Source: JBKCUI01 sp052161625 | Lineage (GTDB): Bacteria; Planctomycetota; Planctomycetia; Pirellulales; Pirellulaceae | Assembly (NCBI GenBank): GCA_052161625.1 | Contig: CP197412.1 | Direction: 5' to 3' (one strand) | DNA: 64,000 nucleotides | Shown here: in pieces, positions 17,541-25,627 of the stretch | How positions within the stretch are numbered: the first letter of the stretch is position 1 | Layout of the letters: every line of letters begins with the position of its first letter | The notes under the pieces: generated by a model | What the model was told of the DNA's origin: nothing | The model's database searches: none | The model's input: only the letters and a program-made list of their open reading frames with translations | Made by a program: the position numbers and the translations under genes

Positions 17541-20500
17541 CTAGTACTCGGCGATGACTTTCCATTGATCATCCGTTTTGCGCAGTTGGACGAATCTGAA
17601 CGCGCCGGGAACGGAGAGTTTTAGCAGGACATCCTCTGCGGCGACCTTGAATCGTAATGATCGGTACAGCGATTGGCTTGGTTGATTCGGTTCTGCGACG
17701 TATTCGCCAACAGGGACATCCAATTGTTCGATCCGAAATGAGTTGATCACCGTGGCAGCAATAAAGGCCGGCATGGGATCTCGTTCAGCCTGCTTCTTGA
17801 GAGCGACGAGCATGTCATCACGCTTGACCGAAACGCCGTACTCGGTCATTTTGCTAGGAACCTCTAACCCAAAATAGAACAAGCGGTTTCCTGGGAGCAA
17901 CAGTACTTCGGAGGCGTAAAGTTGGTTGAGTTTCTTTTCATCGTAAACGATGCAAGCTTTGAGAAAATCCGTCGCAAAAGCTTTCAACTCTGGAGCAGGC
18001 TTGCGCAAGCTCGCAATCTTGTTAGCAGGCCCCGAAACGTTCACGTCCTTCAGGCCCAACCAGAAAATGGGATGAGCCGTTGAGTCCAGATGATAGATCG
18101 CAACAGGACCAGACGGGGACAGAAGGCTCGTGAGTCCTTTGTTCTGGGAGGCGTCGCCAATGGTTGCATTCAATTTGACGAGGCTACCTGCTTTGAAATC
18201 GAGTGCTTCATCCGTGACAATAATCAAGGCAGCTAGATAAGGGGTTGTATCCTTTGTGTCGAGTGTTCTCGGTATGAGTCGCGTGACACCGTTAAAAGAC
18301 AATTCCGAATCTGCAGCCAACTCGAATTCCCAATTGACTTTTTGTCCTTTCAACGCCTCGTTCATTTGAAACTGAACGGTGTCTTCTGCTGGGGCCAAAT
18401 CGACATATCCTCCTGCACCATCAGTGACCGGAACGACTTCTGAAACCATGTCCTGACCTCCGGGGAAAATCGTGACCCGCTTTTCCAGAGACGGCTTGTC
18501 AGGGATTCTGCCTTTGCCTGCGAGTTCGGCAAGGTAACTGTTGAAAGCGACGATGTCCGATCGCCAATCTTTTGTCAGAGGTTTTCCATTTACGTTTTGG
18601 GCTTCTTGTACGCCCTGTGGTTTCTGTGTCATGAGTGCGATCGAATTTTGGGGAATCTTCCGTTCGCGAATAATCTCCCAAGCCTTCATGAATTGAGCTG
18701 TATAAATATTCAGGGTGTGCGTTTCTCGATCCTTCCATAGCGTCGTGTTGATCGCGGGATCTGCTACGAACTGTAGATTTGTCCAGCCGGATTCCGTCAT
18801 TTCTGCGATCGCCGTCGCGATGGGCTCTTTCTGTTTGATTCCTGGTGGCCAGATAGAACGTTGGATCTTCAGAGAATCGGACGCCGAATCGATAAGATAG
18901 ACGTCGCCGTAGTACGGTAGAAATACAAAGTACTTTTGCTCGTCAGCAAGTAGGGCAGAAAACGAAGTATCTAGATCTGCAACCTTCCGAAGCGTTTTTG
19001 GGTCAGCGTTTTCAATCCGATGATCGCCTGCGTAGACACCGTCCTTATCTTTGCAGACAGACTGATGAATTGTTTGAAATGTCGGTGCATGGTATCCCGT
19101 GAGCTTTGTGTCGCCCTTCCAAACGCTATTCCGATCTGCGCCATAGGGGCTATCCTCACCAAAAGTCCTAAATGTGTCGGGATCGGCACCAACCAGCGGT
19201 GTCATCGACCAATAGACCCGGTTTGCGTCCCGATAGAACGCTTGTTCGAGATGCCGGAATGTCCTTGCATCGGCGCCGGAAATCTTTTCTTTCTGGTACC
19301 AAACGTTTTTCGCGTCTTTCCAGACAAATCCTGAATTCACCAGTTCAACAGTTTTCGGATCGACTCCTGGCACAGGTTCCCCATACCACCAAGTACTGTT
19401 CGAGTCCTTTGCAAGATTGAAGCCAATGACCTCAAAGCTTTTGGCATCGGCCAGAGGTAGTTCAACGACCCAAAAGCGGCCAGGGCTGATCCATTTGTAA
19501 TAAACTTTGTTTTTATCCTTGGTATACTCTTCGCTCAGAGCTTTGAAACTTGCTGCATCGACGTCCACGCATTGACTTAGTTTGATATTGGCAGACTTGG
19601 CAAACTTTTCGAAATCTTCTTTCCCGGCTAGATCGACCCGTTGGTTTTTAAAAAAGATGAAGCCACCCTGTCGCGAGTAACCATGCCCCAGAACTTCGAC
19701 TTGGGCATTATCAGAATGCAAGAGAGGTTCTGGTGTGTTGGATTGAAATAGAAGCCCCACAGCAACTGCCGTCATCAGGCTAAACATCATTAGTCCTCCA
19801 AGAGTGATCTGGTAACGTTCTGGGATTGCAATCTTTCGAAATACGTGCCGTTTCTTTATTAATAATCGGGAGGGAAGCTTTGAGCTCGCTGGTTGCTGCA
19901 CGTGGCTTAAACAAGCTTCGAGGAGGTCACGAACTTCACTTGCTGAATCGAAACGCTCGATTTTTTCCTTAGCCATTAATTGCTCGATGATAAGCACCAG
20001 CCATTCCGGAATATCGGGATTCAGATCGCCAATCGGCGTCGCGATTTCGTCGCTGATTTTCTTTATCACCGCGTAGGACGATTCCGCTCGAACGGGTGGT
20101 CTACCGGTGCACATGGTGTAGAGAGTGCTTCCTAGGCTGAACAAGTCGCTACGTGCGTCGACGCTATGACCGACTGCCTGTTCAGGGGACATATATTGCG
20201 GCGTCCCGGGATGGAATCCAGAGCGTGTCAAGCTGGCGTCGTCGGCTGCTTGTGCGAGTCCAAAGTCGCTGATCAACGCTCGGTCAACATCTTCTTCCAG
20301 CAGGATGTTGGATGGTTTGATGTCACGATGCACCAGACCCTGCTGATGGGCAGCGGACAAGCCATCGGCGACTTGCATACCAATACGCAGTATTTCGCGC
20401 ACTCGGAGTGGGCCATTGCGGTCGATGCGTGCCTGCAGCGATTCGCCTGACACAAACTGCATGACGATAAACGGCACTTCACGTTCGGTTTCCACATTGT

Positions 20501-21014
20501 AAATCGGCACCACGTGTTGATGCACGACGGCGGCTGCCGCGCGAGCTTCGCGTGAAAACCGCATCCTCGCGGGGCCACTTGAAGCCAGATAAGGAGCCAA
20601 AAGCTTGATCGCGACAGGGCGACTCAGCTCTGTATCGAATGCTTTGAACACGACTCCCATACCACCCGAGCCTATCAAGCGTTCCACCTCGTATCGCCCT
20701 AGTCGTCCCAGCATTTCGGGGTGTGTGGGTGGAGAAAGCAACTGCCTTGCCATCGATTCGGTCCAGTGAATCGCGGAGGGATCCATGCCCAAAAATCGAA
20801 ATGGGCTTAGTTGATCGGTATTGTGATTATCCGAAACTGCCGCTTTCACGGCGCGCCATATCGCGGCGGTCCCTGCCAGTTCACGGATCCGATCTTGGCA
20901 GCGTACGCAGGTCTCGATATGAGCAAGTAGTTCATTGCTTGGTTCTGAGGGTTGATCGCTGTGGAGCATCCTGTCCAGCAGTGCATCATCACAAGTATCT
21001 GGATTGTTGTTCAT
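17541..21014 (-). CDS. Membrane Ser/Thr protein kinase with zinc-finger N-terminus and DKNYY repeats
   Basis: A 1157-aa protein. An HIETCVRCQDR motif near residue 32 is the H-x3-C-x2-C of anti-sigma-type zinc fingers. The kinase domain spans about 105-365: IGSGGMGVVFKA, VAIKLLAP, the catalytic loop HRDIKPSN, DFGLAQ and GTPQYMSPEQ, all intact. A single helix near residue 405 (LGGLMMFSLMTAVAVGLLF) anchors it. The outer half carries several DKNYY-type repeats (TKDKNKVYYKW, YRDANRVYWS, GADRNSVWKG, CKDKDGVYAGD). The gene starts four bases inside the end of the sigma factor gene, so the two are translationally coupled. The likely role is stress or surface sensing with phosphorylation inside; targets are unknown. 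Confidence 0.88.
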   Translation of the reverse strand: MNNNPDTCDDALLDRMLHSDQPSEPSNELLAHIETCVRCQDRIRELAGTAAIWRAVKAAVSDNHNTDQLSPFRFLGMDPSAIHWTESMARQLLSPPTHPEMLGRLGRYEVERLIGSGGMGVVFKAFDTELSRPVAIKLLAPYLASSGPARMRFSREARAAAAVVHQHVVPIYNVETEREVPFIVMQFVSGESLQARIDRNGPLRVREILRIGMQVADGLSAAHQQGLVHRDIKPSNILLEEDVDRALISDFGLAQAADDASLTRSGFHPGTPQYMSPEQAVGHSVDARSDLFSLGSTLYTMCTGRPPVRAESSYAVIKKISDEIATPIGDLNPDIPEWLVLIIEQLMAKEKIERFDSASEVRDLLEACLSHVQQPASSKLPSRLLIKKRHVFRKIAIPERYQITLGGLMMFSLMTAVAVGLLFQSNTPEPLLHSDNAQVEVLGHGYSRQGGFIFFKNQRVDLAGKEDFEKFAKSANIKLSQCVDVDAASFKALSEEYTKDKNKVYYKWISPGRFWVVELPLADAKSFEVIGFNLAKDSNSTWWYGEPVPGVDPKTVELVNSGFVWKDAKNVWYQKEKISGADARTFRHLEQAFYRDANRVYWSMTPLVGADPDTFRTFGEDSPYGADRNSVWKGDTKLTGYHAPTFQTIHQSVCKDKDGVYAGDHRIENADPKTLRKVADLDTSFSALLADEQKYFVFLPYYGDVYLIDSASDSLKIQRSIWPPGIKQKEPIATAIAEMTESGWTNLQFVADPAINTTLWKDRETHTLNIYTAQFMKAWEIIRERKIPQNSIALMTQKPQGVQEAQNVNGKPLTKDWRSDIVAFNSYLAELAGKGRIPDKPSLEKRVTIFPGGQDMVSEVVPVTDGAGGYVDLAPAEDTVQFQMNEALKGQKVNWEFELAADSELSFNGVTRLIPRTLDTKDTTPYLAALIIVTDEALDFKAGSLVKLNATIGDASQNKGLTSLLSPSGPVAIYHLDSTAHPIFWLGLKDVNVSGPANKIASLRKPAPELKAFATDFLKACIVYDEKKLNQLYASEVLLLPGNRLFYFGLEVPSKMTEYGVSVKRDDMLVALKKQAERDPMPAFIAATVINSFRIEQLDVPVGEYVAEPNQPSQSLYRSLRFKVAAEDVLLKLSVPGAFRFVQLRKTDDQWKVIAEY

Positions 21015-21610
21015 CGTTGGTCCTGATATTGCTGAACAAGTTGCTTGATCCTCGCCATGACACGACTGCGAGCGAAGTAGATATTGCCCGGGCGAGTTTT
21101 GAGGCGAACTGCGGCTGCGTCGATGGATAATTCATCGATGGTCGTCAGCCAGAATGCCTGCCATGTGTGCTCGGCTACCGATTCGCGTACGCGATTTGAG
21201 GCCCATTGGAAGACCAATCGTTCGTACTCCAAATCCAGAGCGTGGGACAGCTCAGCAGGAGCAGGCAAATTCGCTAGGTACACCTGAGCCTCGCTGTCGT
21301 CGCGACCAATTGTTCGAGTGGCACGTTGTGTGAGCATATCTATCGCGGCGTTTCGAGCGATTCGTAAGAGCCAAGCACGGAAGCTGCCTCGATCATTCCT
21401 TTGGAGCCAGTTGGAAATCGAGTTGGCAACCGCCATGAAAACTTCTTGGACCAAGTTCTCCGCGTCGGCCGTTTGAAAGCCCCGGCTTGAAGCAATATTG
21501 AATACGACTGGACCGTAGATGGCTGCGAACTCGTTCCACGCAGCCATGTCCTCTGCGTCTTGAAGACGCAGAATGAGGCTGGCACGGGTGGGATCGTGAG
21601 TCGGAGTCAT
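21011..21610 (-). CDS. ECF sigma factor coupled to the DKNYY kinase
   Basis: A 199-aa planctomycete-type ECF factor. Region 2 is DAEDMAAWNEFAAIYGPVVFNIASSRGF, then ENLVQEVFMAVANSI and FRAWLLRIARNAAIDMLTQR. Region 4 is QAFWLTTIDELSIDAAAVRLKTRPGNIYFARSRVMARIKQL. The ATG at 21610 gives the usual N-terminus MTPTHDPTRASLILRL; an open frame up to 21808 looks like non-coding extension. Its stop overlaps the kinase ATG (ATGA). The kinase has a zinc-finger N-terminus like an anti-sigma factor, so it may control this sigma factor directly. Confidence 0.88.
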   Translation of the reverse strand: MTPTHDPTRASLILRLQDAEDMAAWNEFAAIYGPVVFNIASSRGFQTADAENLVQEVFMAVANSISNWLQRNDRGSFRAWLLRIARNAAIDMLTQRATRTIGRDDSEAQVYLANLPAPAELSHALDLEYERLVFQWASNRVRESVAEHTWQAFWLTTIDELSIDAAAVRLKTRPGNIYFARSRVMARIKQLVQQYQDQR

Positions 21611-21844
21611 AGGGTCGTCAGGTAAGTTGATCGTTTCGCTTCCGATAGCAAGACTGGAACAGGAGACGAAATCTTGCGCGCGTCGAAGTGATTTTCGCAG
21701 ATTTTCTCTCATTCTGCTTTTGCTGAGTGAGCTAGTCACCTTTTGGGACTGCCCGCCAGTGCCCAACCGCGGCCTATCCGTCTTCCGTTCTTCTAGGTAA
21801 CCACCCACTTGACCGACGTGCTTTCACGTAATACCATAAGTTAC

Positions 21845-22309
21845 ATGAGGCGAGACAGCAAACTTTCCGGTGTACTTCACATTCTGCTTCACATGGCTGA
21901 GCGTACTGGGCCGGTGACATCGGAGGAGTTATCCAGAATGATGGACACCAATCCCGTTGTGGTTCGGCGAACGATGGCGGGTCTCCGGCAATTGGGGTAC
22001 GTGCAATCCGAAAAAGGGCATGGCGGCGGATGGACATTGTCGTGCGACCTAGCTCAAGTGACCATGAAGGACATCTATACAGCAGTTGGAAGTCCGTCAC
22101 TTTTCGCGATTGGAAATCGGACCGATGACCCGAAGTGTCTTGTAGAGCAAGCTGTGAACGCGGCGCTTCAACATGCCTTCGACGAGGCGGAGAAGATACT
22201 GCTTCACCGACTTGCTGATGTCACACTGGCCGCACTGAGCGAGGATTGTCATGCACGAATCGAAGCACGTGGCGGTGTGAAGAAGGCGAAAGGCAATTCT
22301 CATGGGTGA
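21845..22309 (+). CDS. Rrf2 family transcriptional regulator
   Basis: A 154-aa Rrf2-type winged-helix protein: MRRDSKLSGVLHILLHMAE, SEELSRMMDTNPVVVRRTMAGLRQLGYVQSEKGHGGGWTL, then LAQVTMKDIYTAVG. The single Cys after helix 4 (DDPKCLVEQ) differs from the three-Cys Fe-S members such as IscR, so a cluster is doubtful. The ATG at 21845 gives the standard N-terminus; a TTG at 21809 would add 12 atypical residues. Its end overlaps the following methyltransferase start, which suggests it regulates that operon. It is transcribed divergently from the sigma/kinase pair. Confidence 0.88.
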   Translation: MRRDSKLSGVLHILLHMAERTGPVTSEELSRMMDTNPVVVRRTMAGLRQLGYVQSEKGHGGGWTLSCDLAQVTMKDIYTAVGSPSLFAIGNRTDDPKCLVEQAVNAALQHAFDEAEKILLHRLADVTLAALSEDCHARIEARGGVKKAKGNSHG

Positions 22310-22997
22310 TGATAATCGCTTCGCAAAGAGCGCATTCTCCGACACGAAGACGGTCGCTCGCTATCCAGAAGGACCGATACGGTTTGTGCCTGGATTTGTC
22401 GACATGCACCGAATGACGACAGTGCTATTGGCAGAGCGTGTTCCCGAGAGAGGCCAAGTCCTTGTTTTGGGAGCAGGGGGAGGTTTGGAACTGACTGCCT
22501 TTGCAGAAGCTGAGCCTAGTTGGTGTTTTGACGGAGTCGATCCATCTTTGGAGATGCTTAAATTGGCAGAGAAGACATTGGGGGGGCTCGCAAAGCGAGT
22601 GAATCTCCACCACGGCTTCATCGACGTTGCGCCCGAAGGTCCATTCGATGGAGCGACGTGTCTTCTTACGATGCACTTTGTTAGTCAAGAAGAGCGCAAG
22701 CGCATGGCGAACGAAATTCATCGGCGACTGAGGCCCGGTGCTCCATTCGTCGTGGTGCATCTCAGTGTTCCGCAAAGTGGAAACGAGCGCGCATTATGGC
22801 TATCTCGGTACGCTGCTTATGCGGTTCGCCTTGGTATCGAATACGCCAATGCGAACCAGGCTCGCGAAGCGGTTAATTCGCAGCTGACCATTCTCTCACC
22901 TGAATCAGACAAAGCGATTCTCGAAGAAGCTGGTTTTTCCAACGTTGATCTATTCTACGTCGGCTTGGCCTTTCGCGGCTGGGTCGGCTATGCCTGA
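22302..22997 (+). CDS. Class I SAM-dependent methyltransferase
   Basis: A 231-aa protein with a Rossmann methyltransferase core: VLVLGAGGGLELTAFAEAEP (motif I, residues about 46-65), FDGVDPSLEMLKLAEKTLG, and GATCLLTMHFVSQEERKRMANEIHRRLRPGAPFVVVHLS. The substrate cannot be told. It resembles the small-molecule methyltransferases often placed under Rrf2 or TetR regulators. It overlaps the upstream regulator gene by eight bases, so the pair is one operon. Confidence 0.8.
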   Translation: MGDDNRFAKSAFSDTKTVARYPEGPIRFVPGFVDMHRMTTVLLAERVPERGQVLVLGAGGGLELTAFAEAEPSWCFDGVDPSLEMLKLAEKTLGGLAKRVNLHHGFIDVAPEGPFDGATCLLTMHFVSQEERKRMANEIHRRLRPGAPFVVVHLSVPQSGNERALWLSRYAAYAVRLGIEYANANQAREAVNSQLTILSPESDKAILEEAGFSNVDLFYVGLAFRGWVGYA

Positions 22998-23056
22998 TCT
23001 GCTCGACGCAAAACGCTCAGTAAACCCTCCTCACATCTACGAAGGGAAGTGAAGCA

Positions 23057-23929
23057 ATGCACTTGCGCTTGGGCTATTCGTTCCTACGATCCTTACCTCG
23101 AAAACTCAATGCAGCCGAAGTCCTTACCATGTGCAAACTTTGCGTCTTCATGACATTAATCTCCATCGCTATTTGTGCATTCGGATGCCGTCAAAAAAAG
23201 GATGTCGCTTTGCAGCAACCACATATCAATTCCCCGGTCCATCAAGAGCCTTGGCATCACGACAGTCCCAAACATGACACTGCCAAACATGACACTGCCA
23301 AACATGGCGAATCAAGGGGCCATAGCCACAACTTGCACCACAGCGATCACCACCATGCCTTTGAGAATCCCGTTGAGCTTTCCGCAAAATGGAATGATCC
23401 CCAGCGTGACCGATGGCAGTACCCGGATCAGATCGTTGAGGCCTTGTCACTTAAACCGGGTGAAACGGTAGCCGACATCGGAGCAGGGACCGGGTATATG
23501 GTGGCGCACTTGAGTCGAGAGGTTGGAAAGGACGGCACTGTCATCGCCATCGATGCCGAGTCAGCGATGATTGAATATTTGATCTCACACAAATCGCAAC
23601 TAGGACCTGCCGCAGTCGTTCCTCAGAAGGTTGGCTTTAGCGATCCCGAATTGGAACCTGGGAGTGTGCATGGTGTCTTGACTCTCGATACATGGCATCA
23701 CGTGGCGGACCGAGAAGCCTACGCGCGGAAGGTCTTTACCGGCCTAAAGAACGGCGGAAGGTTTGTGGTTGTTGACTATGAAGTTGACGCAGAGGTTGGG
23801 CCACCTCAACAGATGCGATTGTCGCCGGACCAAGTAATCAGGCAACTTGAAGAAGCCGGCTTTAGGGCCGAGGTTGTACCGGAGTCCATGCCGTTTCATT
23901 ACATGGTTGTCGGGCACAAAGGTAATTAA
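23057..23929 (+). CDS. His-rich exported methyltransferase-like lipoprotein
   Basis: A 290-aa protein. A hydrophobic segment around residues 25-44 ends in AFGC, a good lipobox, so it is probably a lipoprotein. Residues about 55-95 are very His-rich, with a short tandem repeat (KHDTAKHDTAKHG) and HHSDHHH. The rest is a class I methyltransferase: VADIGAGTGYMVAHLS, VIAIDAESAMIEYL, VLTLDTWHHVADREAYARKVFTGLKNGGRFVVVDY. A GAAGGGAAG site supports the start at 23057, but a start at 23129 would give a tidier signal peptide. SAM is not expected outside the cytoplasm, so location and activity are puzzling. Metal binding by the His stretch is inferred. Confidence 0.72.
   Translation: MHLRLGYSFLRSLPRKLNAAEVLTMCKLCVFMTLISIAICAFGCRQKKDVALQQPHINSPVHQEPWHHDSPKHDTAKHDTAKHGESRGHSHNLHHSDHHHAFENPVELSAKWNDPQRDRWQYPDQIVEALSLKPGETVADIGAGTGYMVAHLSREVGKDGTVIAIDAESAMIEYLISHKSQLGPAAVVPQKVGFSDPELEPGSVHGVLTLDTWHHVADREAYARKVFTGLKNGGRFVVVDYEVDAEVGPPQQMRLSPDQVIRQLEEAGFRAEVVPESMPFHYMVVGHKGN
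23270..23306 (+). repeat. 15-base tandem repeat (about 2.5 units) in the His-rich linker
   Basis: The unit AAACATGACACTGCC occurs twice exactly (23270-23284, 23285-23299) and begins a third time. It encodes the KHDTA repeat of the His-rich methyltransferase-like lipoprotein. In-frame copy-number change would simply lengthen the linker. Confidence 0.8.
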
Positions 23930-24802
23930 GTCACGCATCGCCGAGCGCGACCCGGGAGAATGTCGGAGGGAACGGATGCTAGACGTTTTTCCGTCCGAAT
24001 TTGTACGTACTCGTTGTGCTTGATCGCGGAAAGCTTTTGACTGGCGCGAATCCAGTCATTGGCTTTGGCAACCGAGGAATGGAAGCGCGAGCATGCCGAG
24101 GCAATACGCACGTACCGAGAGGAAGGAAGTCGCTACAAATCCGATCGAAAGCAGATGACGCGTGCGCGCCGAGTCCTCGCTGCCAAGCTCAATCGCTACA
24201 ATACCTTGTACCAAGCCGTCCGGCCCGGGCCACCTCTCTGTCGTGGACGCTTCCTTAGCACCTGCCGTAAGAGCCTACCTCGGATAGGGGGATTGCAAAT
24301 GCAAACAAAGTGGATACCGGTACCCTTTGACCTCCTTTTATGCCACTCGTCTTCGCCAGACGGAGCTTCGCGACCGTCTTTGTAATGTCGACTTGGGGTA
24401 TCCAATTGAGCATCATTATTTCTTGGGTCGTCGTCTCACCTAATTGCATCGCTTGTTCTGAAGAGGATAGCTATCCTTGTTGGAGGTGGCATGCTTTTTA
24501 TCCCAGAGGTTGGGTTGTGTTGCCAAGTGCTTTTTTCCTGCATCTATGTCCATAATCGATTTGATATTTCGCCACTTAACCAATGAGTAGGAATGGCAGT
24601 TGCGAAACACGTTCCATGACGGATTCATCGCGGAGATGGCCGAGAGGCGCGGACGGGAGGTGAAATGTAGAGCGATGAAATCCTAGGCCGGAAAATCGAT
24701 AGATGGCGTTTGGAGGAGCGAGATTGCCAAACCGCTTCGAAATTTCAATCTTCAGTTCCTCGAGAATGCGTCTTGGATCAGCAACAGTCGCTCGGTTAAG
24801 AT
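23930..24802. other. 873-base stretch without a convincing gene
   Basis: Between the His-rich lipoprotein and the next sigma factor no frame shows a recognisable domain. Weak open frames exist: 24059-24385 on the plus strand, with a charged start WKREHAEAIRTYREEG, and a minus-strand frame ending at 24576. Neither has a good ribosome site or a known family. No tRNA-like or riboswitch-like structure was recognised. It may contain eroded genes or a small unknown protein. Confidence 0.5.
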
Positions 24803-25558
24803 ATGGAAATGGACACACCCTTCCCGATAACCTCTCAAGCGGTGAATCGCCATGCGCAGTTTCAAACAACGCATTGGTCGATGGTTCTTGCGTCGCAGCA
24901 TCAACGAGATTCTCAGGGAGCAAAATGGTTGGCCGCTTTGTGCCAGCAGTACTGGCCACCAGTGTATGCGTTCATTTTGCACCGAACGAATAGTGAGCAG
25001 GATGCGGAAGACTTAACGCAAGCGTTTTTTGCTCGACTGCTCGAGAGGAACTGGTTGGCTTCTGCTAACCCGGAGCGCGGTCGATTTAGGGCGTTTCTAT
25101 TGACGGCAGCCATTCGCTTTCTGGCCAACGAATGGGATCAGAAGCGTACACTAAAACGTGGCGGCGGCGTGAAGACCGTCAACATCGATACATCGATTGA
25201 AATGGCCATTCCAGACAATCGAGGCGTCTCTGCCGAGGCCCTCTACGAGCGGCAGTGGGCGATATCAATGCTTACGACGGTTCTTGAGCGACTACGGTCC
25301 GAGTTCGTAGAGGCCGGACGCGCGCAGGAGTACGAACTGCTCAAGCCTTGGTTGACCGCTGCAAAAAACTGTACCAACTATAGCGATTTGGCCACCGCCC
25401 TCGGGGTTCAGCCAGTGTCCGCTCGCAGTGCCGTGCATCGACTGCGTAAGCGATTCAAAAAACTATTTCGCGAAGAGGTCAGCCGTACGGTTCCTAGCCA
25501 AGACGAAGTCGATGATGAGCTTTGCTCCGTTATCGCCGCCTTGGCGTCACCGAGTTAA
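24803..25558 (+). CDS. ECF sigma factor of the planctomycete type
   Basis: A 251-aa sigma factor: AQFQTTHWSMVLAS near the N-terminus, then region 2 with SEQDAEDLTQAFFARLLERNWLASANPERGRFRAFLLTAAIRFLANEWDQKRTLKRGG, and region 4 with NYSDLATALGVQPVSARSAVHRLRKRFKKLFREEV. This layout is the large family that sits before Ser/Thr kinases in planctomycetes. The kinase starts 69 bases downstream on the same strand. The ATG at 24803 or the one at 24809 may be used. Confidence 0.88.
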   Translation: MEMDTPFPITSQAVNRHAQFQTTHWSMVLASQHQRDSQGAKWLAALCQQYWPPVYAFILHRTNSEQDAEDLTQAFFARLLERNWLASANPERGRFRAFLLTAAIRFLANEWDQKRTLKRGGGVKTVNIDTSIEMAIPDNRGVSAEALYERQWAISMLTTVLERLRSEFVEAGRAQEYELLKPWLTAAKNCTNYSDLATALGVQPVSARSAVHRLRKRFKKLFREEVSRTVPSQDEVDDELCSVIAALASPS

Positions 25559-25627
25559 TCTAGAAATAATCGATTGAAATACGGTGATTGGCTGCAACAA
25601 ACGCTCGTCAATCCTTAATTTGAGGGT

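Noticed and set aside
24059..24385. Plus-strand open frame of 108 codons with a charged helical start
   Set aside because: It has no recognisable family, no ribosome binding site and odd composition in its second half. It was kept only as part of the intergenic note.
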